A DNA stretch of 10,273 bases from Methanosarcinales archaeon (GTDB taxonomy: Archaea > Halobacteriota > Methanosarcinia > Methanosarcinales > Methanogasteraceae), in the NCBI GenBank assembly GCA_030672605.1, contig DAOVGE010000050.1, positions 1-10,273 of the forward strand, in the 5' to 3' direction. Below, one piece after another: positions 1-6,148 of the stretch. The notes beneath the pieces were generated by a model, which worked only from the letters and a program-made list of their open reading frames with translations, was not told the DNA's origin and did no database searches. The translations under genes and the position numbers were made by a program. Positions within the stretch are counted from its first letter, which is position 1, and every line of letters starts with the position of its first letter.

Positions 1-8
1 CTCTCTCG

Positions 9-60
9 CCTTTGCGCCTTCGCGTTAAATTGAGAACGCAAAGACGCGAGGACGCAAAGA
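9..60. repeat. Imperfect palindrome, CGCAAAG-type
   Basis: A left arm at about 10-26 (ctttgcgccttcgcgtt) is followed by a short AT-rich loop and a right arm at about 35-59 that reads as its imperfect reverse complement, with a small insertion. Both arms are built from repeated CGCAAAG/GACGC units. It resembles the other hairpin-like elements in this window in layout but not in sequence. No gene is visible in it. Confidence 0.6.
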
Positions 61-155
61 ACGAAAATCGCGGTTTATACCGGTGTCGAGTATATCATGC
101 TTCTGCTTACGAAAATCATGATTCAAACTGCTCTAACATCGGCGGAATAAGTTAG

Positions 156-168
156 AAACCTAAGGTTT
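156..168. promoter_or_regulatory. Short perfect palindrome upstream of the DUF5678-like gene
   Basis: The sequence AAACCT-A-AGGTTT is a perfect 6-bp inverted repeat around one base. It ends ten bases before the ATG of the following gene. Its position would suit an operator or a small hairpin in the leader. No clear Shine-Dalgarno sequence lies between it and the ATG. The regulatory role is inferred from position only. Confidence 0.25.
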
Positions 169-178
169 TTGACTGTAA

Positions 179-388
179 ATGCAAGATAAAGACCATGAAT
201 GGATCATCGAACATGAGCAAGAATTGGAGACGAAATACTCAGGTAAATATATTGCAGTGGTCGATGGAACTATCGTAGCAGTCGAAAGAACATCACTTGA
301 AGCGGACAAGAAAGGTAGGAAAAAAACAAAAAAGCCACCACTGGTGACGTATGTTCCAAAAAGTGGCGAGGAATTGGTATTGATATAA
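179..388 (+). CDS. Small DUF5678-like protein
   Basis: This 69-residue soluble protein has a conserved-looking core, KYSGKYIAVVDGTIVAV at about residues 19-35, and ends in a VTYVPKSGEELVL strand. That pattern matches the small DUF5678-type proteins common in archaea and cyanobacteria, whose biochemical function is not established. In those genomes the gene often sits directly before a retropepsin-like aspartyl protease gene, and the same order is seen here: the protease-like reading frame begins immediately after this stop codon. The gene looks intact. The ATG start is the only reasonable one, but the ribosome binding site is weak. The family assignment is from memory of the motif, so it is fairly but not fully secure. 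Confidence 0.65.
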   Translation: MQDKDHEWIIEHEQELETKYSGKYIAVVDGTIVAVERTSLEADKKGRKKTKKPPLVTYVPKSGEELVLI

Positions 389-390
389 GC

Positions 391-603
391 GAGGGCATAT
401 ACCCTTACCGAATCATAAGAGGGGTCAGTTCCCCAATTATCCCCGTAACGATAATGAAAGGGGCTAATACAGCTATGATCTATGCTTATGTGGATTCCGG
501 TGCCACCTATAGCGTTTTCAGTGCTGATGACGCCGAGAAGCTCGGCATAGACATGGAAATGGGAGAGCCACGCTACCTTATGACTGGTGATGGTGGTTCG
601 ATA
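391..603 (+). pseudogene. 5' fragment of a retropepsin-like aspartyl protease gene
   Basis: The reading frame from about 391 encodes YPYRIIRGVSSPIIPVTI and then AYVDSGATYSVFSADDAEKL at about 484-543. The DSGAT motif is the active-site aspartate motif of retropepsin-like proteases, and the preceding PIIPV segment is usual for the small archaeal and cyanobacterial members. The first standard start is ATG 454, but residues that look homologous begin earlier, where no ATG, GTG or TTG is in frame, so the true start may have been lost. After GDGGSI at about 586-603 the similarity stops and the sequence passes into a transposase remnant on the other strand. The C-terminal half of the protease is missing. 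The frame runs on to a stop at 681, but that tail is junction sequence. Confidence 0.6.
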
Positions 604-950
604 TTGATTCTATATTGTTTAAACATAGCCTTGATATACAGATACAATCCCTCTTGTCGGTCTTTCTCCGTACCTGCCTGAGATCGTGGATTTCTTTCGC
701 ATTTGCAAGGATCATCTTGAAACAATCCTGCTAACTGCCAGTATACGATTCCCCAGTAGATTCCAGTGCTTTCCATCGCCACGCGCTCGACATCGTTCTC
801 TTTCAGCCAGTTTCGCAATTCAAGCAGTCCATTGCCATCTGTTGAGAATCTCTTGATTATCGGCTCTTCCATGCCACTGATCATGATTGCAGTGAAGACA
901 AAGAGTTTGTGGACGTCGATGCCACAAACTTTATTTATTTTCTGATCCAT
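600..950 (-). pseudogene. IS110-family transposase, N-terminal remnant with frameshift
   Basis: On the minus strand an ATG at 950 is preceded by GGAGGT at good spacing and starts a protein with GIDVHK (first DEDD aspartate), GLLELRNWLKEND and VAMESTGIYW (the glutamate). This is the RuvC-like N-terminus of IS110-family transposases. Near 720-735 the frame shifts by one base. Similarity continues in the other frame with FKMILANAKEIHDLRQV and RRKTDKRDC, the third acidic motif. It fades near 640, so the left junction is uncertain. The C-terminal transposase domain with the nucleophile serine region is absent, so the element cannot be active. It lies head-to-head against the broken protease gene, which suggests that the insertion or a later deletion destroyed that gene. 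Confidence 0.85.
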
Positions 951-1366
951 TGTAGTACCTCCGGTAATCACTTGAAAGCCCGCTATCCGATGAAATTCGA
1001 AATTTCAGCTTGGTACTCGTGGTTTAGACCACAACAGTATATTCGAAGGGGCGGGCGAGGTCGTTTTTAGACGGGATCTATGTCCCAAAGTCTTGCCGGC
1101 ATGGTATCAAGCGATTACCGGAGCAACAGTGGCGGCTGGGTGGGTAAGTAGTTTTTCATCGACAGTATAAGCACTGCGAAGCAGGTCATGCACGTTTTTT
1201 ATTATTTTCTGGTTACCCTGATTTTTTGGCAGCTCTCTTTCTGGGTCTTTGTGTACCATCGCGTTGCAATGCAAAAACGACCAGCCATATCGGTTATTTA
1301 CCAGGGCTCACCCCACTTTGGTTTCAAGGAGTTTATCATGAATTTAGTCTATTTTTGGCAGTTTTT

Positions 1367-1450
1367 ATCACGAATTACGCGTTTGGACGAATGACACAAA
1401 TCTATTCCGTTTTAACATTCGTGAAATTCGTTTATTCGTGCCATTCGTGA
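1367..1450. repeat. Imperfect palindrome, ATTCGTG-type
   Basis: The left arm starts with atcacgaatt at 1367 and contains ggacgaatgacac. The right arm ends with gccattcgtgat at 1450. The right arm contains four ATTCGTG/ATTCGTT units spaced about 9-10 bases apart, and the left arm holds their complements. The two ends pair as ATCACGAAT/ATTCGTGAT. This is a non-coding hairpin-forming repeat. Confidence 0.65.
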
Positions 1451-1573
1451 TCCCTACGCGCTTAACGCCACACCAGCACAATTCATATACGAGACGCTTG
1501 CACTCGCGAATTACCAGAGAGCCCTCTTTCTTTGAGTGATCGTTGACTTGTTTTCCCACACTCCACAAATCAC

Positions 1574-1636
1574 ACCGCAGAGGGCGCGGAGTGCGCGGAG
1601 AGTTGAGGTCACTCCGTCTCAGCGACCTCGGCGGTA
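1574..1636. repeat. Imperfect palindrome, GCGGAG-type
   Basis: The left arm at 1574-1600 begins accgcagagggcgcggag, and the right arm at about 1612-1636 ends gacctcggcggt. They pair imperfectly over roughly 24 bases around a short loop. The arms are made of repeated GCGGAG/CAGAG units. Confidence 0.6.
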
Positions 1637-1793
1637 AACAGACACAACCAGAATAAATTAAAAAGTGTCACAGCCTGTTACCAGACCGGGTGCGGGGTTC
1701 GGTTTTGAGGTGGTGGATAGCATTCCCCATTCCCTCAGGTTGGATTGTAACAGAGCTGTGCGGGTATGAATTTAGCTCGGCACTCCATGGAAT

Positions 1794-1850
1794 CCGTGTC
1801 AATCTGTGGCTGACATGGCTTTTAGCCACAGATCAACACTGATGAACAGA
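1794..1850. repeat. Imperfect palindrome, CACAGAT-type
   Basis: The left arm ccgtgtcaatctgtggct (1794-1811) pairs with agccacagatcaacactg (from 1825) around a loop of about 13 bases. The right arm continues with gatgaacagagattga, and the end of this element supplies the first codons of the longest reading frame of the next gene. Confidence 0.6.
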
Positions 1851-1852
1851 GA

Positions 1853-2701
1853 TTGAGGTTTTTATGTATATCTTTCAGAAAGACTGAAGATTGGGTTTTA
1901 CCATACTTTTTGAAGTGGATACCGAAATTCTTACAGTGGCGCAGGCATATCAACATCCATGACACGGTCTGTGAAATTCTGCAGAATAGGAGCGATTTTG
2001 CAAGGACGATTGGGCAGGAGGGTAGTTGCGAAGTGACTGGTGATGAAATCGTGGATAAACGGAAGATTATCAGTGAGTACAACATCAGAGCCACAGAAGA
2101 GATTGTAAAGGCAGTCCGGGACATCACAAGGAGCGAGGAGGGATTATTTTTGGCAATCGTTCCGAGGAGGCTCAAGGAGGGGTACAAGAGCACGTACCTC
2201 TCAAGGGTTACGGAAGAGACCGTAAGAGGGCAGACCGGTATTCTGGCGGTAGCAGAGAGCATTATCCGCATAAAAAATGATATTTCGGATTACGGGCAGG
2301 AGATCAGCGATTCCGCAAGAAGAGTCGTGAGGACGATGCTTCTCTTTCTTTCCAGAAACGATTTTGACGGGTTGTACGACAGCGAGATGCAAAGCGTGGC
2401 TGAGGCGGGTGTACGTGAGAATGTGAGGTTCTATCTGAAACTTCTGAACGCGTCCGGGAAGAGCTATGAGGAACTGGTCAGGGATGGGTTCGATGCGAAA
2501 CAATATTACGATTCACTGGAAAGTATCTCAAAGACCAACTGGTTGGTCTTGATGCGCTCGAAGGACGTGCTGCGCGAAGGCTCCTTCGAGTTCAGGGTGC
2601 TGCAGGGCACTGTTATGTACATAAGATCGATGCATGAGAATGAGGTTATGAGATTCTTTGCAGGTGACGCAGATGATGCAGGTGAGGTTGATTTGAGATG
2701 A
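1853..2701 (+). CDS. Unrecognised helical protein, first gene of the Get3/ArsA trio
   Basis: I do not recognise a family. The longest form is 282 residues from TTG 1853, but its first codons come out of the palindrome at 1794-1850. A better start may be GTG 2033 (222 residues), which has AGGAGG at 2016-2021, eleven bases upstream. TTG 1910 is another option. An AT-rich TTTATGTATA near 1859-1868 could be a TATA element, which would also favour a later start. The predicted product is charged and mostly helical, with no signal peptide or membrane span in the conserved-looking part, a single cysteine after residue 61, and an acidic C-terminus (FFAGDADDAGEVDLR). Its stop overlaps the ATG of the ATPase gene in an ATGA arrangement, so the two are probably translationally coupled and the protein may be a partner or client of that ATPase. 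Confidence 0.75.
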   Translation: MRFLCISFRKTEDWVLPYFLKWIPKFLQWRRHINIHDTVCEILQNRSDFARTIGQEGSCEVTGDEIVDKRKIISEYNIRATEEIVKAVRDITRSEEGLFLAIVPRRLKEGYKSTYLSRVTEETVRGQTGILAVAESIIRIKNDISDYGQEISDSARRVVRTMLLFLSRNDFDGLYDSEMQSVAEAGVRENVRFYLKLLNASGKSYEELVRDGFDAKQYYDSLESISKTNWLVLMRSKDVLREGSFEFRVLQGTVMYIRSMHENEVMRFFAGDADDAGEVDLR

Positions 2702-3867
2702 GGGTACTACTATTCACAGGGAAAGGTGGCGTCGGGAAGACCAGCGTCTCGGCAGCAACCGCGCTCCGCTCCTCCAGACTCGGACACAGGACGATTGTCA
2801 TGTCAACCGATGCTGCCCACAGCCTCTCTGACTCCTTTGACATCGAGCTCGGGAGCGATCCTGAACAGATCGACGAGAACCTGTGGGGCTACGAGATGAA
2901 TGTCCAGCACGAGATTCAGGACAACTGGGGCAAGATTCGGGACTATGTGACCCTCTTTCTCCGTTCGCAGGGTCTCGATTCCGTTGTTGCGGAGGAACTC
3001 TCCGTCTTTCCCGGAATGGAGGAGTTATTCAGCCTGATCAAGATAAAGCAGCTTCAGGACGAAGAAAAATTTGACACGGTGATCGTGGACTGCGCACCAA
3101 CGGGCGCAACCCTCAGGCTGCTCAGTTTTCCCGACATCGCCAGATGGTACATGCAGCACCTCTTCGGAATCGAACGAAAGGCTGTCAGGACACTAAGACC
3201 CGTCGCAAAGCATATTCTCTCCATGCCGCTTCCCACAGAGGAAGTATTCGACTCAGCAGAGATTTTCTACAAGAATATCGACGAGTTCAGCCGCATATTG
3301 ACCGACAACACACAGACATCGGTCAGGCTCGTCATGAATCCCGAGAAGATGGTGATAAAGGAGACGCACCGAGCCTTCACGTACCTCTGCCTCTTTGGAA
3401 TATCGGTCGACAACGTGATCGTCAACAAACTCCTCCCGGAAGAGGTCAGAGACCCGTATCTCCGCCGGTGGAAGGAGATTCAGTCCACACACCTCAAGAC
3501 AATCGAGGAGTCGTTCTCGCCGATACCGATCACAACAGTGAAGCTCTTTGATCAGGAACTGGTCGGGATGGAGATGCTGGAATCGATGGCAGGAAACCTG
3601 TACCAGCGCGACCCGACAGAGATCTTCTATGACAAAATCCCGATAACCGTTGCGATTGCGGGTGGAGAGTATGTCCTGAGCATCCATCTACCGTTCGTTG
3701 CCAGGGGGGATGCAGATCTCCATCATCGAGGCGACGAACTGACCGTAACCGTCGGGAACAGGAAGCGAACCATACTGCTGCCAACCAGTCTGATCGGAAA
3801 GGAGCCAAAGGAAGCGAAATATACAGGGGATACGTTAAAAATCAGGTTCGGGGATTGCGATGAGTGA
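2698..3867 (+). CDS. Get3/ArsA-family ATPase with C-terminal HSP20-like domain
   Basis: This is a 389-residue SIMIBI-class P-loop ATPase. The deviant Walker A GKGGVGKT is at residues 8-15, the switch I region STDAAHSLSDSF at 36-47, switch II DCAPTGATLRLL at 131-142, and an A-loop-like NPEKM at 214-218. There is one ATPase domain, so it should act as a homodimer like Get3/TRC40 rather than as the tandem ArsA arsenite pump subunit. The CxxC zinc motif of eukaryotic Get3 is absent from the expected stretch after VIVNKLLPEEV, as in many archaeal members. Residues from about 315 to 386 (ITVAIAGGEYVLSIHLPF through LKIRFGD) form the HSP20/ArsA-type beta-sandwich tail. The likely role is ATP-driven capture of a client, possibly a tail-anchored membrane protein. 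No arsenic gene is nearby. Both neighbours overlap it, which supports an operon. Confidence 0.93.
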   Translation: MRVLLFTGKGGVGKTSVSAATALRSSRLGHRTIVMSTDAAHSLSDSFDIELGSDPEQIDENLWGYEMNVQHEIQDNWGKIRDYVTLFLRSQGLDSVVAEELSVFPGMEELFSLIKIKQLQDEEKFDTVIVDCAPTGATLRLLSFPDIARWYMQHLFGIERKAVRTLRPVAKHILSMPLPTEEVFDSAEIFYKNIDEFSRILTDNTQTSVRLVMNPEKMVIKETHRAFTYLCLFGISVDNVIVNKLLPEEVRDPYLRRWKEIQSTHLKTIEESFSPIPITTVKLFDQELVGMEMLESMAGNLYQRDPTEIFYDKIPITVAIAGGEYVLSIHLPFVARGDADLHHRGDELTVTVGNRKRTILLPTSLIGKEPKEAKYTGDTLKIRFGDCDE

Positions 3868-4051
3868 AGAAAAGAAGGAGCCATGTGAGATCTGCCCAAT
3901 ATACCAGCTCATTCTCAGGATACATGAATCAGAGGCTGCCCAGCACCTTCACAATGCCGAGAAGGAGCTACTGCTCGCTGCACACACGTTCATAAGAGAC
4001 GAGATCAAAAGAAAGGGCAAATCAAGAAAGATAGATATCGAATGGGACTGA
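3860..4051 (+). CDS. Small CxxC protein downstream of the ATPase
   Basis: This 63-residue protein is of unrecognised family. Its ATG lies eight bases inside the end of the ATPase gene, so translation is probably coupled. The N-terminus has CEIC (C9, C12), a possible half-site for metal or a redox pair. It is followed by a predicted amphipathic helix (PIYQLILRIHESEAAQHLHN, then AEKELLLAAHTFIRDE) and a basic tail, KRKGKSRK. There is no signal peptide. Dimerisation through the CxxC would give a four-cysteine site. Since the ATPase lacks its own CxxC, a role for this protein in bridging or regulating it is conceivable, but that is inference. The tight overlap and ordinary codon use make a real gene likely. 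Confidence 0.75.
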   Translation: MSEEKKEPCEICPIYQLILRIHESEAAQHLHNAEKELLLAAHTFIRDEIKRKGKSRKIDIEWD

Positions 4052-4070
4052 AATGGGCAAAATTGGCAGA

Positions 4071-4098
4071 ATGAACCGGGTGAACAGAATGAACAGAA
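4071..4098. repeat. Short tandem repeat before the aldolase gene
   Basis: The 9-base unit TGAACAGAA occurs twice in direct succession at 4081-4098, preceded by the related gcagaatgaaccggg. It lies in the 80-base gap between the small CxxC gene and the aldolase gene, and contains no coding signal. Confidence 0.45.
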
Positions 4099-4131
4099 CA
4101 TCAGGACGTATCGCGTCAAAACCGTGAGACT

Positions 4132-4692
4132 ATGTGGCGAGAAATTGCACGATTCGGAGAGAAACTTGTGAAATACGGTCTTGTTGAGTCGCATTTCGGA
4201 AACATCAGCGTCCGCACCGGCGAGTGCATGCTGATCACCCGGAGCGGATCCGCGCTCGACGAGATCGACGAGGATTCGGTGGTTGAGGTCGCAATCGACG
4301 GAACCTCGAGCATGGACATGATCGCATCATCTGAGACGATTGTGCACCGTGCTGTGTATAAGAACACCTCAGCGCTCGCAATCATCCATGCGCACTGCCC
4401 TTACGCGGTGATTGCGTCCCTGCTCGAGGATTCTGCGGTCGTACCGGTCGACAGCGAGGGAATATACTTCCTGCACGAAATTCCGATCATCGATGGCGGG
4501 ATCGGCACATCAGACCTCGCAGAGAACGCTGCCCCTGCTCTGCGCGAGCACAAGGGCGCAATCATCCGCGGACACGGAACAATCGCTGTTGGGATGCTTC
4601 TGGAGGAGGCGTACGTGGTCACGTCCCAGATCGAGCACAGTTGCATGGTAAAGTATCATGTTGACCTCATGAGCGCTCGCAAGAGAGGATAG
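4132..4692 (+). CDS. fucA: Class II aldolase/adducin family protein (fuculose-1-phosphate aldolase-like)
   Basis: This 186-residue protein has the full class II aldolase motif set: GNIS at 23-26 and RSGS at 37-40 for phosphate binding, the catalytic glutamate E68 in SSET, zinc ligands H86 and H88 in IHAHCP, and H148 in RGHG. The length matches the short archaeal FucA enzymes. The M. jannaschii enzyme cleaves fuculose-1-phosphate to dihydroxyacetone phosphate and lactaldehyde, a proposed lactate source for coenzyme F420, so a similar role is likely here. The exact substrate cannot be read from sequence, and related family members are epimerases or decarboxylases. The ATG at 4132 has only a weak GTGAG upstream. 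The 3' end of this gene is partly duplicated as a relic near 6433-6500. Confidence 0.85.
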   Translation: MWREIARFGEKLVKYGLVESHFGNISVRTGECMLITRSGSALDEIDEDSVVEVAIDGTSSMDMIASSETIVHRAVYKNTSALAIIHAHCPYAVIASLLEDSAVVPVDSEGIYFLHEIPIIDGGIGTSDLAENAAPALREHKGAIIRGHGTIAVGMLLEEAYVVTSQIEHSCMVKYHVDLMSARKRG

Positions 4693-4733
4693 AATATGGT
4701 AAATCACTCAATATTATGTGGATATCCGCATAT

Positions 4734-4779
4734 AAAACCACGAGATCACACAAGATTAACACAGAAATATTGTGGTTTT
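4734..4779. repeat. Short inverted repeat AAAACCA/TGGTTTT
   Basis: AAAACCA at 4734-4740 pairs with TGGTTTT at 4773-4779 around a loop that contains cacaagattaacacag, words typical of the CACAGAT-type repeats. It is probably a degraded member of the palindromic repeats in this spacer. Confidence 0.4.
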
Positions 4780-4840
4780 GTAATGGTCAGTTGGATGCAT
4801 AACACCGTGATTGACATAAACGACATCGATAGGGAATATA

Positions 4841-4896
4841 ACTACAGAGAGCACAGAGGGACACAGAGGATCGATTCAAAAACTCTGTGCTCTCTC
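4841..4896. repeat. Imperfect palindrome, CACAGAG-type (copy 1)
   Basis: The left arm contains cagagagcacagaggg and then acacagagga. The right arm aactctgtgctctctc (4881-4896) is the reverse complement of the first part with few mismatches. It is closely related to the copy 40 bases downstream. Confidence 0.65.
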
Positions 4897-4934
4897 TTGA
4901 GACTTTTTAGTATCTTCTGGAATGGGTTCGGAAA

Positions 4935-5000
4935 ACCACAGAGAGCACAGAGGACACAGAGAAAACAGCAACTCTCTGTGCCCTCCGCGTCCTCTGTGGT
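4935..5000. repeat. Imperfect palindrome, CACAGAG-type (copy 2)
   Basis: The left arm accacagagagcacagagga (from 4935) pairs with a right arm ending gcgtcctctgtggt at 5000. The stem is about 27 bases with a loop of about 10. This is the longest and best conserved of the palindromes in the window. Confidence 0.7.
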
Positions 5001-5040
5001 TAAATCCGGTGGTTTTTACCGATTGTGTGGGATCGATTCG

Positions 5041-5062
5041 ACCACAACAGAAATCTTGTGGT
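5041..5062. repeat. Perfect 7-bp hairpin upstream of cobY
   Basis: ACCACAA at 5041-5047 and TTGTGGT at 5056-5062 form a perfect stem around an 8-base loop. It starts 95 bases before the chosen cobY start. It could be a repeat remnant, a terminator-like hairpin or a leader element. Sequence alone does not decide. Confidence 0.4.
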
Positions 5063-5135
5063 TCCTACCATATGGTATTGAGCATGTTCGGTAAAAGGGT
5101 AAATGTGGCAAAAGAGGGCAGGAGATTATTGTGAC

Positions 5136-5750
5136 ATGCACGCGGTGGTGATGGCTGGCGGGGTCGGGAGCAGGTTCTTCACAGACGGGTGGAGCGGCGA
5201 GAAGCCGATGGTTGCGCTCTGTGGCAGACCGCTCATCACCTACATAATCGAGACACTCAAAAAGAGCAGTGCAATCGACAAAATCTTTGTTGTGACGTCG
5301 CCGAGCGTTCCGGAGACCCAGAAGTACCTTGAGAAGAGCGGGGATGTTGAGGTTATTCCCGCGCCCGGGCTTGGTTATGTCGGCGACATGGTTCACGGGA
5401 TCGTTGCCGCGGGAATCAAGGAGCCGGTACTCGTCATCATGTCAGATCTCCCGATGATTCCGCCTGAGATGATCGATATGATCATTTCAGTCTACAACAA
5501 TCGAGATGAACCCGCGCTCTCTGTTCACACCCCGCTTTCCATCTGCGCAGAACTCGGACAGCGCCCGACTGCTGTTTTCAATCGCAATGGTGCACTGATC
5601 GTCCCGTGCGGTGTCAATATCCTCGATGGGAGTTTGATTGCAGAGGAGCAGCCTGATTTTAACTTGATTCTGCCGGAAATCGAGGTTGCGCTGAATGTGA
5701 ACACGGTCCGGGATCTGGAGCAGTGCGAGCGGATGCTGGTTGCGCGGTAG
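5136..5750 (+). CDS. cobY: GTP:adenosylcobinamide-phosphate guanylyltransferase
   Basis: CobY transfers GMP from GTP to adenosylcobinamide phosphate, giving AdoCbi-GDP for attachment of the lower ligand. It is the archaeal replacement for bacterial CobU. The protein has a nucleotidyltransferase N-terminus, AVVMAGGVGSR (residues 3-13), followed by EKPMVALCGRPLI, and a C-terminal VNTVRDLEQCERML that matches the NINTKDDL region of M. jannaschii CobY. From ATG 5136 it has 204 residues, close to the usual length. An in-frame ATG at 5103 would add eleven unconserved residues (MWQKRAGDYCD), while GGAG at about 5121 supports 5136. The last third is duplicated as a relic at about 6494-6721. Nucleotidyltransferases of other specificity are possible, but the C-terminal match favours CobY. 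Confidence 0.87.
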   Translation: MHAVVMAGGVGSRFFTDGWSGEKPMVALCGRPLITYIIETLKKSSAIDKIFVVTSPSVPETQKYLEKSGDVEVIPAPGLGYVGDMVHGIVAAGIKEPVLVIMSDLPMIPPEMIDMIISVYNNRDEPALSVHTPLSICAELGQRPTAVFNRNGALIVPCGVNILDGSLIAEEQPDFNLILPEIEVALNVNTVRDLEQCERMLVAR

Positions 5751-5857
5751 CGGAGGGTTGTGGTCGGCGCGTCCGAAACGCCGGTCAACACACAGGAAAC
5801 TTTACAACCCGGTAAGAGCTATGTAAAACACAATATCCTACGGTAGAGGTAAAGTAG

Positions 5858-6148
5858 TTGAGAATCGAAGGGATTATCTGGTTCGATGAAATTGTCGAAA
5901 AACTTGAATGGAAACATGGCGTTCAGCCGCAAGAAGTCGTCGAGGTCTTTATCAACAAACTCAACAAACCGGAGTTCCGTTTTGTTGAAAAGGGGTATCG
6001 CTCCGGAGAAAATGTGTATGCATCAATGGGGCAAACCGACGCGGGACGCCATCTTATCATTTTTTTTATATATAAACAAGATGGGCGTGCATTTATTCTG
6101 TCAGCACGGAATATGACCAACAGAGAAAGGAGGAGATATGAGAGGTAA
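5858..6148 (+). CDS. BrnT-like toxin of a type II toxin-antitoxin pair
   Basis: This 96-residue protein reads as a BrnT-family RNase toxin. It has an N-terminal WKHGVQPQEVVEVF segment, a middle YASMGQTDAGRHLIIFF strand pair, and a C-terminal SARNMTNRERRRYER, which corresponds to the SAR..T..ER..Y signature of the family. BrnT toxins cleave RNA and are neutralised by a ribbon-helix-helix partner. The start is TTG 5858 with GAGGT at 5846-5850, seven bases upstream, and no ATG lies nearby in frame. The gene overlaps the next one by 11 bases, in the toxin-first order typical of brnTA. The family usually represses its own promoter through the complex, but no operator is obvious. It is intact and lies between cobY and the cobY relic, so the module may have been acquired. 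Confidence 0.8.
   Translation: MRIEGIIWFDEIVEKLEWKHGVQPQEVVEVFINKLNKPEFRFVEKGYRSGENVYASMGQTDAGRHLIIFFIYKQDGRAFILSARNMTNRERRRYER
6127..6134 (+). promoter_or_regulatory. Strong Shine-Dalgarno for the antitoxin gene
   Basis: The stretch aaaggaggag inside the end of the toxin gene is an almost perfect anti-16S match, placed a few bases before ATG 6138. It fixes the antitoxin start and suggests that antitoxin is translated more strongly than toxin, which begins at TTG behind a weaker site. Confidence 0.75.

Larger units (their letters stand above)
972..1852. other. Gene-poor stretch with decayed sequence and palindromes
   Basis: I see no convincing gene here. The first 200 bases are probably the leader side of the IS110 remnant plus flanking DNA, including a small hairpin GTGGT-ttag-ACCAC near 1019-1032. 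Open frames at 1188-1394 and 1226-1450 overlap each other and one of the palindromes, and show no family motif. Three palindromic elements lie at 1367-1450, 1574-1636 and 1794-1850. An AT-rich patch AATAAATTAAAAAG near 1653 resembles an archaeal TATA element, but no transcript that I can name follows it. Confidence 0.55.
4693..5135. other. Repeat-rich spacer between the aldolase gene and cobY
   Basis: No credible gene is present. The open frame at 4696-5094 is produced by the repeats and encodes low-complexity text such as REHRGTQR. The spacer holds two CACAGAG-type palindromes (4841-4896, 4935-5000) and two short hairpins (4734-4779, 5041-5062). The cobY promoter should lie at its right end, but I cannot point to a convincing TATA element. 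Confidence 0.6.

Noticed and set aside
1188..1450. Two overlapping plus-strand open frames, one with a hydrophobic N-terminus that could look like a membrane protein
   Set aside because: They overlap each other, end in the ATTCGTG palindrome, have no ribosome binding site and show no family motif.
1822..2271. 149-residue minus-strand open frame
   Set aside because: It is antisense to the first trio gene, starts inside that gene and ends in a palindrome, and its serine/leucine-rich text is typical of a shadow frame.
2698..3867. Arsenite-efflux ATPase ArsA
   Set aside because: There is only one ATPase domain, with no arsB, arsR or arsD nearby, so a Get3-type homodimer with HSP20-like tail fits better.
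4838..5006. CACAGAG repeats considered as a CRISPR array
   Set aside because: There are no regular repeats with unique spacers of constant length. The units form two inverted-repeat hairpins instead, and no cas gene is present.
4696..5094. 132-residue plus-strand open frame after the aldolase gene
   Set aside because: Most of it is translated CACAGAG repeat sequence and hairpin arms. It is an artefact of repeats that lack stop codons.
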